The translations under genes and the position numbers were made by a program. A model generated the notes under the pieces. That model was not told where the DNA came from, made no database searches, and saw only the letters and a program-made list of their open reading frames with translations. This document shows, piece by piece, positions 28,762-38,777 of a stretch of DNA of 64,000 nt (position 1 is the stretch's first letter; every line of letters starts with the position of its first letter). The DNA lies in contig JALDRJ010000002.1 of assembly GCA_031315865.1 (NCBI GenBank), forward strand, positions 3,446,001 through 3,510,000, written 5' to 3'. The stretch comes from Nitrospirales bacterium (GTDB lineage: Bacteria > Nitrospirota > Nitrospiria > Nitrospirales > UBA8639).

Positions 28762-30654
28762 TCAGTCACGAATGAACTGAGAGGCATAGCTTCGAATCTC
28801 GTGTCCATTCAGCACATGAAACTGTCGAAGGCGGTTCACGGTTTGTCCAGAGAACCGGCTGAGTGGGATGGGAATCAACGAACGTCCATACCGTCGCGCA
28901 ATTTGCCGCCATCGCGCTTTGGGAGGAATAGGAGAGATGAGGGCGACATGGGGCTCCAATGAATGCCGGCAGGCTCCGGCCAGAAGCCGTTCTTCGAGCG
29001 ACTTGGCGTAATCCAGGTGCGGGTCGGTCCAGATATCGGGGATCGGTCGTGGAGGAAAGAGAAACATCGTCCCCCCGTACTGGGACTGTCCAATTCCCGG
29101 CCCCACCATATTTTCCAGGAAAGGCGTCGCGTAAAAACAGAGCGTGGACTCCTCTTCATGTTCGGCATACCAAGTAGCCTGCCATGAAAACCTCTCACGA
29201 TCTGCCGGCACTTCAAAGAGAAAGACGATGACTTCCAGCGTCCCCCTCGATGGCGGAATTTCTTTGACATAAATTTCAAGGTTACGCGATTTCGAGGTGA
29301 TGGAATGCCGAAGCGTTTCCCGTAAATCTATCCCATCCCGCATGGAGGTCGTGAATTTTTCGGCTTTGGCCAATTCCGCGCCGATGAGAGATTTAGCTTG
29401 CTGACGGACATGAGACGCAAAGGATTCGATCTTGTCATCCTCAGGCGGCCAGGAACATTGACCGTACGGATTCCACTGGAAGACCCAATGGCGTTTTTGT
29501 CGTTTGGGGGGAGCCGGTCGTAATGCGAGAGACCGCCATTGCAGAGGCTGCCCGGCTAACCGGTTTTTAGCCTTGGCGACACGCCCATCAGGCAATTGCA
29601 CTTCGCCCAAGCCCACCATGATGGGAGGATCGTCCCACGGAAGCCTGTCCTTTTCTTGAAACGCATAGTGTTTCGCCGTCTCCAGGAGTCTCAAAGCGAA
29701 CTCATCCCCCGCCAATTGCTTGGCCGCCAGAACAAGCGTGTACAAATCCGGTGTCAGGCGGCGATCCAACAGAGAGAGATTCCTGACGTACTGCAAGTAC
29801 ATTTGCAGGAGTTGCGGCGTGACCCAATTGGACTCTTGGACACGTTCGGCAAGCCAGCTATGCTGCCAGCGCGTCCGCGTTTCCATTAACAGTTCCTTGA
29901 TCGCATCAATTGACACATGTCTGTCATCCCGGGCTTCGCGCCGACGGGTTTCGTACAACTGAGTCACGAACGGTAACTCGCCAAGGACGAAATACAGGGC
30001 TTCTGTCTTGACGGAGAATACTTCCGGCTGTGTGGTTAAGGCTTCGTGGGGTTCGTACGAAGTACGATTCTGATAAGCCATCCTGATCCACGGCCAATCT
30101 TCCAGGGGACAGAGACCAAGGATCGATTCAGAGTAGAGTTCTAATTCATGCAGACGAAACGCCATCCAAGCAATGCGATACGCTCGTTGAGTGTCAGGTA
30201 AAGGCGCCGGGAGCGATGGCAACATGGCCGCGGCATATGCGGCCAAGGACACCTGCTTGAGCGCGTAGGGATCGGGCATAGGATAGGCGTGCGGCTCAAA
30301 CAGCTTGACTTCACGGTCGATATACGCACGAGGAATGCCTTCGCTCATCGCGACACGGATACCCATAATGACTGCTTGACACGGATCAATCGGCACGAAG
30401 GAATAACTGGGTCGGTCATCCTGTCCGTCTTCCTGGATTAAGACAAGCTGGATATGCGGGAGGCGGGTAATCGCCGTCTCAACCGCCTCTTCTATGGAAG
30501 GTGGCAGCGGCACCGCCAGACAATCGATAGGATGCTCAAGCAGGTAGTCTCGAACCTCCTGTGCCACATCGCCACTTCCATTCCGAATGGGCAGAAGTGT
30601 CACACGGGATGAGAGTTCGAAAACGACTTTTGTGTGACCTTTGTGGTGTGTCAT
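28762..30654 (-). CDS. Unknown 631-aa protein paired with an AAA+ ATPase
   Basis: I prefer the ATG at 30654; a TTG at 30702 would add 16 residues. There is no signal peptide and no membrane helix. Residues about 20-130 read like an alpha/beta domain (HPIDCLAVPLPPSIEEAV; FVPIDPCQAVIMGIRVA; EGIPRAYIDRE), which is faintly like TraB/ChaN-type domains. The middle (about 200-400) is helical. The C-terminal half mixes beta strands (LEIYVKEIPPSRGTLEVIVF) with basic helices (RWRQIARRYGRSLIPIPLSR). No von Willebrand MIDAS motif, nuclease or protease motif is visible. It follows the AAA+ gene closely on the same strand, implying a joint function, perhaps as client or partner of the ATPase. Confidence 0.65.
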   Translation of the reverse strand: MTHHKGHTKVVFELSSRVTLLPIRNGSGDVAQEVRDYLLEHPIDCLAVPLPPSIEEAVETAITRLPHIQLVLIQEDGQDDRPSYSFVPIDPCQAVIMGIRVAMSEGIPRAYIDREVKLFEPHAYPMPDPYALKQVSLAAYAAAMLPSLPAPLPDTQRAYRIAWMAFRLHELELYSESILGLCPLEDWPWIRMAYQNRTSYEPHEALTTQPEVFSVKTEALYFVLGELPFVTQLYETRRREARDDRHVSIDAIKELLMETRTRWQHSWLAERVQESNWVTPQLLQMYLQYVRNLSLLDRRLTPDLYTLVLAAKQLAGDEFALRLLETAKHYAFQEKDRLPWDDPPIMVGLGEVQLPDGRVAKAKNRLAGQPLQWRSLALRPAPPKRQKRHWVFQWNPYGQCSWPPEDDKIESFASHVRQQAKSLIGAELAKAEKFTTSMRDGIDLRETLRHSITSKSRNLEIYVKEIPPSRGTLEVIVFLFEVPADRERFSWQATWYAEHEEESTLCFYATPFLENMVGPGIGQSQYGGTMFLFPPRPIPDIWTDPHLDYAKSLEERLLAGACRHSLEPHVALISPIPPKARWRQIARRYGRSLIPIPLSRFSGQTVNRLRQFHVLNGHEIRSYASQFIRD

Positions 30655-30758
30655 ATCGCAAAGAGAGTCAGTTGCCTCTCGTCGCTCGAATCTCGCAGCC
30701 AAAGAGTTTCGGATTCGTGCCTCAACGAGAGATGGATAACGGACGACGAAAGGTCGCC

Positions 30759-31715
30759 CTATGAGTCCGGATGAAGCGGATTTCCTTCATCAAAAAAGAA
30801 ATCCCCTAGCCCCCGTGGGGTGGATTCTCCACCAATCGCCCGACTTCGACGTCGCGCCAGCGTATCCAAATCGGCAGCGTCTTGCCCCAGCACCTTAATG
30901 AGCGCTTCCTGCCATGCCGCATCTTGAGCCAAAGGGTGCGTTGGATCCTGAGCGACGCGTTTCAATGCGTATTGTACGATGTGGATACCATCCCGGACAG
31001 AAAACTCCAGGTCGAGTTCATGGGCTTTTTGAAGAAAATCGACCGTTAGATTCAAGATTTCCGCAGGCGCAAAGGGTAAATGGTATTGGAGAATAGCTAG
31101 TTCATGTTCACGGGCGGGAAATTCCACCTTGAGCGTCGGTTGTAGCCGGGACAGTATATAATCGGGAATTTCATAGGTAGAGGCATCTTCATTCATCGTA
31201 ATACAGCACCGAAAATCATCATGGGCCCTAATCTGGATACCGGCAATGATCGACTCAACGGTTCGTCGATAGTCAAGTAGGGAAGCCAGGGAAGCCCAAC
31301 TTTTCTCATTCATGCGATTGCCTTCGTCCAACAGACAGATACTTCCGGTCAGCATGGCCGTGACGAGAGGAGAAGCCTGGTAGGAAATCGTCCCCCCTTC
31401 GGAAATCACTGGTGATACCAACAGGTCTTCCGGTCTCGTGTCCGCCGTGCATTGAAAGATGTAGAGGGCTTGCTTCTTTTCTTTTGCCGCCGACATGGCC
31501 AATGTGGTTTTTCCCACTCCAGGCTGTCCGGTAATGCGTGGAGACAAGGGCAGATCTCTGGGATCGACCACCAGCCAGCAGGCCAGCAGTTGCTGCAACA
31601 GTTCGCGGTCTCCGATCCACTCTTGATTCAGCGGCACCGATTGCGCTAACCGGAGCGTCACTTGATCAACAACATGCGTACGAGATGCTCGTGAAGAATC
31701 TGTCATCTGCGACAC
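30759..31715 (-). CDS. MoxR/midasin-like AAA+ ATPase
   Basis: 318 aa, opening with GTG at 31715 (an ATG three codons later is possible). Walker A is GQPGVGKTT (63-71), Walker B is ICLLDEG (126-132), sensor 1 is CCITMNED, and an arginine occurs in [11 protein letters not shown]. The order and the NRMNEKSW segment after Walker B fit the AAA_5 / MoxR-like clade, whose members usually pair with a von Willebrand factor A protein to insert metals or remodel complexes. Here the adjacent downstream gene encodes an unrelated-looking 631-aa protein instead. The two genes are 56-104 bp apart and form a likely operon. Confidence 0.85.
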   Translation of the reverse strand: MSQMTDSSRASRTHVVDQVTLRLAQSVPLNQEWIGDRELLQQLLACWLVVDPRDLPLSPRITGQPGVGKTTLAMSAAKEKKQALYIFQCTADTRPEDLLVSPVISEGGTISYQASPLVTAMLTGSICLLDEGNRMNEKSWASLASLLDYRRTVESIIAGIQIRAHDDFRCCITMNEDASTYEIPDYILSRLQPTLKVEFPAREHELAILQYHLPFAPAEILNLTVDFLQKAHELDLEFSVRDGIHIVQYALKRVAQDPTHPLAQDAAWQEALIKVLGQDAADLDTLARRRSRAIGGESTPRGLGDFFFDEGNPLHPDS

Positions 31716-31996
31716 CTGGGCAAAAGTCCTTTCAATAAAGTCTACGTGCCACTACCACCGGATCATCAATTGGCGAATTAGTAGCACACCATTTTTCTTA
31801 CGGTCAATCGAGTAGAGGCCGCGCTGGGCTGACATGGATTAAGCTACAGAAATGTTTGACATTATACGTAACTCACACTATTCTTTATCATGTATTTGCC
31901 CACGAGCAAATTTCAACTATCTTACGAACATAACGAAGAAAATCGCTCGCCCGAAAGGGAAGCGCCCATGACCTTACAATTTATGGAGGACAGTGC

Positions 31997-32668
31997 ATGA
32001 TGTCGCGACCTAGGATATGTGAAACGAGTTTGCAATCTTACCTACCTGCAACATGGTTAACGATGTCACGGATCATGGGGGTCGTCATTGTAGTCAGTGG
32101 ATTGATCAGCGGATGCGTAAGCAGTGAAAAGTATGAAGCTGAAAAAGCGCGAGCCCTCAACTTTCAACGACTGCTCGCTCAAGAAGAGAAGCGAACGGGA
32201 GAGATTAACGCCAAATATCAAGAAGTCCAACAAGAGCTCACGAACATACAATCACAAAACCGGGACTTGACGTCCGAACTTGACACGATGCGTGATCAAT
32301 TTACGAACACCCAAGATGAATTAACCCGACTTCGCGATAGTAAAGTCGATGGTGCAAAAGCTGATGATTTAACCCTTTCCGAACCATCCATTTCTGAGTT
32401 TGGTTTAGAAGACATCGAATTTAAAGACTCTGATTTTGCCGATATCAGCGCGGACCTCAGTGGAGATTTAGGTGCAGACCTTGGGGAAGAACCGCTCTCT
32501 CCATCCGTTATGGATAGCGGAAACAAGTCCCATACGGTGGCCAAGGGAGAAACCCTCTTCAGTATCTCCCGGCAATATGGTATCTCCGTGAATAATTTAA
32601 AGTCCTGGAATAATCTCCCCAGCAATTTGATTAAACCTGGCCAGAAATTAGTCGTCAGTCGCCCATAA
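31997..32668 (+). CDS. LysM-domain lipoprotein with coiled coil
   Basis: 223 aa. GGAGG at 31984-31988 supports a start at 31997 or 32000; an inner ATG at 32066 sits just before the signal. The lipobox is LISGC. Residues about 45-115 are a coiled coil (EEKRTGEINAKYQEVQQELT). An acidic linker contains DLSGDLGADLGEE. Residues 177-223 form a LysM domain (SHTVAKGETLFSISRQYG ... PGQKLVV) that binds peptidoglycan. The protein probably tethers the outer membrane to the cell wall or assists division or wall hydrolysis. Confidence 0.88.
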   Translation: MMSRPRICETSLQSYLPATWLTMSRIMGVVIVVSGLISGCVSSEKYEAEKARALNFQRLLAQEEKRTGEINAKYQEVQQELTNIQSQNRDLTSELDTMRDQFTNTQDELTRLRDSKVDGAKADDLTLSEPSISEFGLEDIEFKDSDFADISADLSGDLGADLGEEPLSPSVMDSGNKSHTVAKGETLFSISRQYGISVNNLKSWNNLPSNLIKPGQKLVVSRP

Positions 32669-32718
32669 AGCATCATCAGATCTTCAACCAACCGGCTTCA
32701 CCTAGGCAAGTTCGGCTG

Positions 32719-32746
32719 ATAACAGGCCGGGCTGTTACCCGGTTAT
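32719..32746. terminator. Bulged hairpin between the LysM gene and trpE
   Basis: ATAAC-(AGGC)-CGGG pairs with CCCGGTTAT around a short loop, a 9-bp stem with a 4-nt bulge. No U-run follows. It could end the LysM transcript or fold in the trp leader. Confidence 0.35.
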
Positions 32747-32777
32747 TCGTTTGCCTACCATCCAGCACTGACCTCAC

Positions 32778-32795
32778 ATTGATTTTAAAATCAAT
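32778..32795. promoter_or_regulatory. Perfect 18-bp palindrome just upstream of trpE
   Basis: ATTGATTTTAAAATCAAT is a perfect palindrome that ends 19 bp before the trpE start. Its position suits an operator. The leader shows no short ORF with tandem Trp codons, so repression rather than classical attenuation would be the simpler model. Confidence 0.5.
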
Positions 32796-32814
32796 CGTGT
32801 GCTACGGTCAGGCC

Positions 32815-34311
32815 ATGAAAAAACCTTATTATTCAGTAAGTTTTGAGGATTTTTGCGAGCTCGCGCAAAAGGGAAACCTCATCCCGATCTATCGCGAGAT
32901 TCTGGCAGATTATGAAACGCCCGTCTCCGCATTTTCAAAGATCAACACGGGTCCAACGGCGTATTTATTAGAAAGCATCGAAGGTGGAGAAAATTGGGCA
33001 CGATACTCCTTTCTCGGAAATCATGCCAAGGCGGTCATTTGGCAGGACGGTGAAGATGTATTGATTCAAGAAGGCAGAAAAGCCCAACGCCTCCCACTCG
33101 GCAAAAATCCACTCCAACATATCGAACGTCTCTTACAAGATTACCGTCCCGTGTCTGTACCGGGACTTCCTCGTTTTACTGGAGGCGCCGTCGGATATCT
33201 CAGCTATGATATCGTCCGCTACTTCGAACCCATACCCGAATGTCCCAAAGACGATGCCAGGCTCCCGCAGTTGGCATTCCTGCTCACAGACACCCTAGTG
33301 ATTTTTGATAATGTCGCCCATACGATGAAAGTCGTGGCAAATGCGCACATCACGACTCAAACCAAGACGGCGCTGCGTCAAGCCTATTCCGATACCAAGA
33401 AACGAATCGATGAAATGATCGAACGGTTACGGAAACGAGTGCCACGCCCCAAATCCCAGTCCCGCCGATCGCCTCTTCGATTTACGTCCAATATGAGTCG
33501 TGAGCATTTCGAAAAGATGGTGATGCGAACCAAGGAGTATATTCAAGCTGGAGATATCGTCCAGGGAGTCATCTCACAACGCTGGACGACCAAGATTCAA
33601 TCCGACCCGTTTGAAGTGTATCGCGCGCTGCGCGTGCTCAACCCTTCGCCGTACATGTATTATTTGCGTGTCGCGGGCGTCGAACTGGTGGGATCATCGC
33701 CTGAAGTCCTCGTTCGCTGCGAAGAAGACCAGATCGTGGTTCGTCCGATCGCCGGAACTCGACCACGCGGCAAAACAGCGGAACAAGATCAGGCCTTTGC
33801 CGATGAGCTGCTCGCCGACACCAAGGAAATCGCTGAACATATCATGCTGGTGGATCTGGGCCGCAACGATGTCGGGCGTGTTGCTCGTGCCGGGACAATC
33901 GTGGTCGACCCGTTCATGACGATCGAACGCTATTCGCACGTCATGCATATCGTATCGCAAGTGACCGGGCGTCTCAAAGAGAGACAGTCCGTCTATGATG
34001 TCATGAAAGCCTGCTTCCCGGCAGGCACCGTCTCCGGCGCGCCAAAAATCCGGGCCATGCAAATCATTGAAGAATTGGAACCCACCCGACGCGGTCCCTA
34101 TGCCGGAGCTGTCGGCTATTTTAGCTTCTCAGGAAACATGGATACCTGCATCAACATTCGAACCATCGTCATCAAAGATCAGCAGGCCTATATTCAAGCC
34201 GGCGCGGGAATCGTGGCTGACTCGGATCCGTCTCGTGAATATGAAGAAACATGCAGTAAGGCAGGAGCGATGATGCGTGGAGTAGAAATGGCGGAGATGG
34301 GACTCGAGTAA
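32815..34311 (+). CDS. trpE: Anthranilate synthase component I
   Basis: 498 aa. I use the ATG at 32815, since an upstream in-frame start would lie inside the palindrome at 32778-32795. The chorismate-binding C-terminal domain has GDIVQGVISQRW, VGSSPEVLVR, RPIAGTRPRG, HIMLVDLGRND, CFPAGTVSGAPK and YAGAVGYFSFSG. The N-terminal region has the feedback element LLESIEGGENWARYSF (the LLES motif binds tryptophan). It converts chorismate to anthranilate with TrpG. It is the first gene of trpEGDCFBA. Confidence 0.96.
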   Translation: MKKPYYSVSFEDFCELAQKGNLIPIYREILADYETPVSAFSKINTGPTAYLLESIEGGENWARYSFLGNHAKAVIWQDGEDVLIQEGRKAQRLPLGKNPLQHIERLLQDYRPVSVPGLPRFTGGAVGYLSYDIVRYFEPIPECPKDDARLPQLAFLLTDTLVIFDNVAHTMKVVANAHITTQTKTALRQAYSDTKKRIDEMIERLRKRVPRPKSQSRRSPLRFTSNMSREHFEKMVMRTKEYIQAGDIVQGVISQRWTTKIQSDPFEVYRALRVLNPSPYMYYLRVAGVELVGSSPEVLVRCEEDQIVVRPIAGTRPRGKTAEQDQAFADELLADTKEIAEHIMLVDLGRNDVGRVARAGTIVVDPFMTIERYSHVMHIVSQVTGRLKERQSVYDVMKACFPAGTVSGAPKIRAMQIIEELEPTRRGPYAGAVGYFSFSGNMDTCINIRTIVIKDQQAYIQAGAGIVADSDPSREYEETCSKAGAMMRGVEMAEMGLE

Positions 34312-34893
34312 ATGTTGCTCGTCATCGATAATTACGACTCGTTCACGTACAACGTCGTCCAGTACCTGGGTGAACTGGGGGCCGATGTCCACGTGTACCG
34401 AAACGATAAAATCACGACAGCGGATATCGAACGCCTGTCGCCAGAGCGTATCTTGATTTCCCCCGGACCCTGTACGCCAAACGAGGCCGGCGTCTCCGTC
34501 GACGTGGTTCGCCGGTTTGCTGGACATCTCCCACTCTTGGGAGTGTGCCTGGGACATCAATCCCTGGCCTATGCCTTCGGCGGGGAAATCATCCGAGCCG
34601 ATCGATTGATGCACGGAAAGACTTCGATGATTCATCATGACGGCAAATCGATTTTTCAAGGGCTGCCCAATCCCTTTGAAGCCACACGCTATCATTCCTT
34701 GATTGTGAATCGTCATACGCTGCCAGATTCGTTTGAGGTCTCAGCTGAAACGGCAGAAGGTGAAATCATGGGTATTCGCCACAAAGACACAGAAGCCGAA
34801 GGCGTGCAGTTTCACCCCGAGTCCATACTGACGACCTCTGGCATGGATTTATTCAGAAATTTTCTGTCTCTGCCCACGCCAGCGACCCGGTAA
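34312..34893 (+). CDS. trpG: Anthranilate synthase component II (glutamine amidotransferase)
   Basis: 193 aa class I glutamine amidotransferase. The nucleophile Cys is in [12 protein letters not shown], and the His-Glu of the triad is in [11 protein letters not shown]. It supplies ammonia to TrpE. Its ATG follows the trpE stop directly (TAAATG), so translation is likely coupled. In many bacteria the same subunit also serves para-aminobenzoate synthase (PabA). Confidence 0.95.
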   Translation: MLLVIDNYDSFTYNVVQYLGELGADVHVYRNDKITTADIERLSPERILISPGPCTPNEAGVSVDVVRRFAGHLPLLGVCLGHQSLAYAFGGEIIRADRLMHGKTSMIHHDGKSIFQGLPNPFEATRYHSLIVNRHTLPDSFEVSAETAEGEIMGIRHKDTEAEGVQFHPESILTTSGMDLFRNFLSLPTPATR

Positions 34894-34914
34894 TCTTCTG
34901 ATGGACATGCGCAC

Positions 34915-35934
34915 ATGATACGAGAGAGCATCGAAAAATTATCCGAGAAGACGAATCTCTCAGAGTCCGAAGCCAAGGACACTATGCTGGAAATCATGCA
35001 AGGGGAAGCTTCCGAAGCACAGATTGCGGCCTATTTGATGGGCTTACGATTAAAGGGTGAAACCGTCGATGAAATTCTCGGATCGGTCAAAGCCATGCGG
35101 AGTTTAGCCCAGCGAGTGCATGTATCAGATCCGTTGGTGGTCGATACCTGTGGGACGGGAGGCGATAAATCGAACACCTTCAATATATCCACAGCCGCAG
35201 CGTTTGTGGTTGCGGGTGGAGGCATGACCGTCGCCAAGCATGGCAATCGCTCCGTTTCGTCGAGGTCAGGCAGCGCCGATGTTTTAAACGCTTTAGGGGT
35301 CACCATCGACCTTCCGATCGAACAAATCGAAGACTGCGTAAATGACGTAGGGATCGGATTCCTGTTTGCTCCCCTGTATCATGGCGCCATGCGGCATTGC
35401 GCGAAACCACGAGCGGAGATGGGTATTCGGACGATGATGAACGTGCTCGGCCCGTTGTCCAACCCGGCCAATGCCTCCATACAAATCCTGGGTGTGTACC
35501 GAAAATCACTCACGGAAAAGCTCGCACAAGTCCTTATCGGATTGGGGACACAACATTGTTTCGTGACCCATGGCCTCGATGGTTTAGATGAAATCACCAT
35601 CACCGGTCCCACGTACGTGTCGGAAGGCAAAGCCGGTCGAGTTTCCAGCTATACGATCAGCCCGATGGATTTTGATCTGGAGACCGTGAATCTGAAGGAA
35701 GTAAGCGGGGGCAGCCCGGAAGACAATGCCAGGATTATTCAGGATGTGTTGCGCGGGAAAAAAGGCCCGAGGCGAGACATCGTGCTCATGAACGCCGCCC
35801 CGGCCTTTGTGGCCTGCGGAAAGGTCAAGACCTTACAAGAAGGCTATCTGGCGGCCTCGCAATCTTTAGACAGCGGCGCAGCCTATGAAAAACTGGAAAA
35901 GCTCATTCAATACACCAAGCAGCATGCTTCATGA
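34915..35934 (+). CDS. trpD: Anthranilate phosphoribosyltransferase
   Basis: 339 aa. Hallmarks are DTCGTGGDKSNTFNIST (PRPP site), KHGNRSVSSRSGSADVLNA, GPLSNPA and the DEITITGPT segment. It joins anthranilate to PRPP. Its stop codon overlaps the trpC start (ATGA). It is not fused to TrpG, unlike in enterics. Confidence 0.96.
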   Translation: MIRESIEKLSEKTNLSESEAKDTMLEIMQGEASEAQIAAYLMGLRLKGETVDEILGSVKAMRSLAQRVHVSDPLVVDTCGTGGDKSNTFNISTAAAFVVAGGGMTVAKHGNRSVSSRSGSADVLNALGVTIDLPIEQIEDCVNDVGIGFLFAPLYHGAMRHCAKPRAEMGIRTMMNVLGPLSNPANASIQILGVYRKSLTEKLAQVLIGLGTQHCFVTHGLDGLDEITITGPTYVSEGKAGRVSSYTISPMDFDLETVNLKEVSGGSPEDNARIIQDVLRGKKGPRRDIVLMNAAPAFVACGKVKTLQEGYLAASQSLDSGAAYEKLEKLIQYTKQHAS

Positions 35935-36779
35935 TCCTCGATCGTATACTCGAACATAAAAAGGCGGAATTGCGTCATAAACAAAGCCGCGCGTACATCG
36001 CGGAACTTAAAGGTCGGATAGCCGATCGGTCAGCCCCACTCGGCTTTGTCGACGCATTGGAACGTGGCGTGACGGATGATTCCCCGGCTCTGATCGCTGA
36101 AGTCAAGAAAGCCTCTCCCAGTCAAGGACTCATGCGTCCGGAATTTGAGCATCGCTTTGATCCGGTGGCGATTGCCAAACTCTATGAGCAGGCTGGAGCC
36201 TCGGCTCTATCGGTCCTCACCGATCAGGAATACTTTCAAGGGTGCCTAGACTATTTAGCTTCGGTGAAAGACCATATCGGACTCCCTACTCTCAATAAAG
36301 AATTCATGCTCGAAGAGATTCAATTCTATGAAGCGCGTGCCTATGGAGCCGATTGCGTGCTCTTGATCGTTTCGGCCTTGGATCGCATCCAATTAGAAGA
36401 CCTCTTTAGCGTGGCGCAGGGCCTGGAACTGGATGTGCTTATTGAAACCCATGATGAACGCGAACTGGACCTGGTCTTAGAACGACTCCCCTCCGCACGA
36501 TTCATCGGAATCAATAACCGTGATCTCAAGACGTTTTCCACTGACCTTGGCGTCACTGAACGCCTGGCGAAACGAATTCCCCCAGACAAACTGATCGTGA
36601 GTGAAAGTGGTATTCACAAACGTGATGATGTGATCCGAATCAAGGAAGCTGGGGCAAAAGCCATGTTGATCGGCGAGTCATTAATCAGAGCTGATTCGAT
36701 CAAAGAGAAAGTTCACGCATTACTTCATACACATTCAAAGAATACGACTCCTTCGGAAACCGCCACTCGTTGGGTCTGA
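35931..36779 (+). CDS. trpC: Indole-3-glycerol phosphate synthase
   Basis: 282 aa TIM barrel, slightly longer than usual because of a C-terminal tail. Catalytic motifs are present: IAEVKKASPSQGLM (Lys), SVLTDQEYFQG, TLNKEFML (Lys), IGINNRDLKTF and VSESGI. It closes the indole ring. The ATG overlaps the stop of trpD. It is a separate gene from trpF, not a TrpCF fusion. Confidence 0.96.
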   Translation: MILDRILEHKKAELRHKQSRAYIAELKGRIADRSAPLGFVDALERGVTDDSPALIAEVKKASPSQGLMRPEFEHRFDPVAIAKLYEQAGASALSVLTDQEYFQGCLDYLASVKDHIGLPTLNKEFMLEEIQFYEARAYGADCVLLIVSALDRIQLEDLFSVAQGLELDVLIETHDERELDLVLERLPSARFIGINNRDLKTFSTDLGVTERLAKRIPPDKLIVSESGIHKRDDVIRIKEAGAKAMLIGESLIRADSIKEKVHALLHTHSKNTTPSETATRWV

Positions 36780-36814
36780 TCTCACTATTTCCATATAAGG
36801 CTGCCCAAACTTCC

Positions 36815-37444
36815 ATGATTCCAAAAATCAAAATCTGCGGCATTACCAATCTGGAGGACGCACAAACCGCCATTCGAGAGGGCGCAGATGCGTTAGGCTT
36901 TATTTTTCACTCGCAAAGCCCGCGTTTTGTGGAAGTCAATATGGTCAAGTCCATCGTGAATCAACTCCCGCCATTTATTATTCCCATCGGGGTCTTCGTG
37001 AACGAAGGACTGACGATCGTGCGAAACATGATGGATCAATGCGGACTGGCGGTCGCACAACTGCATGGCGACGAGACTCCCTCATACTGTGAAACACTCG
37101 GACGCCCAGTACTCAAGGGCATTAGGTTAAAAGACCGCAGTAGCTTTCTCTCCCTTGCCGAGTACAAAGGACGGGCGGGAGTCAGAGGATTTGTGATTGA
37201 CGCCTTTTCCGAATCCGAATATGGCGGAACGGGTAAAGTGGCAGACTGGAATCTCGCGCAGGAAGCGGCTGAAGTGGCGCCCATTCTCTTGGCCGGAGGT
37301 CTGACGCCCGACAATGTGCAGGAAGCCATCAAGAAAGTCCATCCCTACGGGGTGGATGTCAGTAGCGGGGTCGAGGCCAGTCCTGGAAAAAAAGACCGCA
37401 CCAAGGTCAAGGCCTTTATCCAAGCGGTTCAACTTGTCTCCTGA
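36815..37444 (+). CDS. trpF: Phosphoribosylanthranilate isomerase
   Basis: 209 aa. I use the ATG at 36815, giving MIPKIKICGIT with the catalytic Cys of the KICGI motif; an upstream TTG would add an unlikely tail. Further motifs are FIFHSQSPR, VAQLHGDE, LAGGLTPDNV and GVDVSSGVEASPG (catalytic Asp region: VIDAFSESEYGGTG). It isomerises PRA to CdRP. Confidence 0.95.
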   Translation: MIPKIKICGITNLEDAQTAIREGADALGFIFHSQSPRFVEVNMVKSIVNQLPPFIIPIGVFVNEGLTIVRNMMDQCGLAVAQLHGDETPSYCETLGRPVLKGIRLKDRSSFLSLAEYKGRAGVRGFVIDAFSESEYGGTGKVADWNLAQEAAEVAPILLAGGLTPDNVQEAIKKVHPYGVDVSSGVEASPGKKDRTKVKAFIQAVQLVS

Positions 37445-37552
37445 AGAAGCCCCCCGCTATACTCTTGTTTCCCCGGCGGATTACGCATTGCCAACATACG
37501 ACGCATGGGTCATGAGATACGTTTTGCATTTTTCTATAGATGAGTTTTCGGC

Positions 37553-38746
37553 ATGGCGATGATTCCTGACTCTCGAGGACGATTCGGTCGGTATGGGGGA
37601 CAATATGTCCCGGAGACACTCATGCCTGCCATGTTAGAGCTGGAGGCAGCCTATCAGAAGGTCAAACGCGATCGGTCCTTTCAAAAAGAATTTCATGAGT
37701 ACCTCAAACAATATGTTGGACGCCCGACTCCTCTGTACTTCGCCAAGCGGCTGACCAAAACGCTGGGCGGAGCCAAGATTTACTTAAAACGGGAAGACCT
37801 CTGTCACACGGGCGCGCATAAGATCAATAATACGGTGGGACAGATTTTATTGACCCGCCGCATGAAAAAGCATCGGATCATCGCGGAGACTGGCGCCGGC
37901 CAACATGGAGTCGCCGTGGCCACAGTCTCGGCGATGTTCGGGCTTGACGCAGAAATCTACATGGGCACCGAAGACATGGAACGTCAAGCGCTCAACGTGT
38001 TCCGCATGCGCCTTTTAGGGTCGAAAGTCACGGGTGTCGATGCCGGGAGCCGAACGTTAAAGGATGCCATCAGCGAAGCGATGAGAGACTGGACGACGAA
38101 CGTCAAGACCACGCATTACCTCTTGGGATCGGTATTGGGCGCACACCCCTACCCAATGATGATTCGCGATTTTCAATCAGTGATCGGTCGAGAGGCCCGG
38201 AGGCAAATTTTAGCAGCGGAAGGCCAATTACCGCAGTGCCTGGTGGCCTGCGTCGGTGGAGGCAGTAATAGCATTGGCCTCTTTTATCCATTCATCAAGG
38301 ACTCCAAGGTCAAAATGATTGGCGTGGAAGCCGGCGGCATGGGACTGGCCAGCGGAAAACATGCCGCTCGTTTTTCCGGTGGCAAACCCGGCGTGCTCCA
38401 TGGCACGATGACCTACCTGCTCCAAGATCAGCATGGTCAAGTCAATCTCACGCATTCCGTTTCGGCGGGATTGGACTATCCGGCCGTCGGGCCGGAACAC
38501 AGCATGCATCACGACACAGGACGAATCCACTACACCTCCGCGACCGACGAAGAAGCTCTGGCGGCCTTTGATTTCCTTTCGCGAGAAGAAGGAATTATCC
38601 CAGCACTCGAAAGTGCGCATGCAGTCGCCGAGGTGATGAAACTGGCTCCGACGATGAAAAAGAATCAAGTCATCATCATGAATCTTTCCGGCCGCGGCGA
38701 TAAAGACGTCCAGCAAATCGCCCGTATGCGCGGCATTCCATTATAG
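37553..38746 (+). CDS. trpB: Tryptophan synthase beta chain
   Basis: 397 aa PLP enzyme. Motifs are [17 protein letters not shown] at the N-terminus, the PLP lysine in [20 protein letters not shown], the phosphate-binding VGGGSNSIG and [16 protein letters not shown]. It condenses indole with serine. The 108 bp between trpF and trpB is the largest gap in the operon before trpA; no terminator is evident in it. Confidence 0.97.
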   Translation: MAMIPDSRGRFGRYGGQYVPETLMPAMLELEAAYQKVKRDRSFQKEFHEYLKQYVGRPTPLYFAKRLTKTLGGAKIYLKREDLCHTGAHKINNTVGQILLTRRMKKHRIIAETGAGQHGVAVATVSAMFGLDAEIYMGTEDMERQALNVFRMRLLGSKVTGVDAGSRTLKDAISEAMRDWTTNVKTTHYLLGSVLGAHPYPMMIRDFQSVIGREARRQILAAEGQLPQCLVACVGGGSNSIGLFYPFIKDSKVKMIGVEAGGMGLASGKHAARFSGGKPGVLHGTMTYLLQDQHGQVNLTHSVSAGLDYPAVGPEHSMHHDTGRIHYTSATDEEALAAFDFLSREEGIIPALESAHAVAEVMKLAPTMKKNQVIIMNLSGRGDKDVQQIARMRGIPL

Positions 38747-38777
38747 TTTGTCTTCGTCTTTTCCAGGATACACCTTC

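Noticed and set aside
28762-31715. Classical MoxR plus von Willebrand A module
   Set aside because: No DxSxS MIDAS motif is present in the partner protein or in adjacent genes.
32669-32814. trp attenuator with leader peptide
   Set aside because: No short ORF with tandem Trp codons and no terminator with a U-run was found before trpE.
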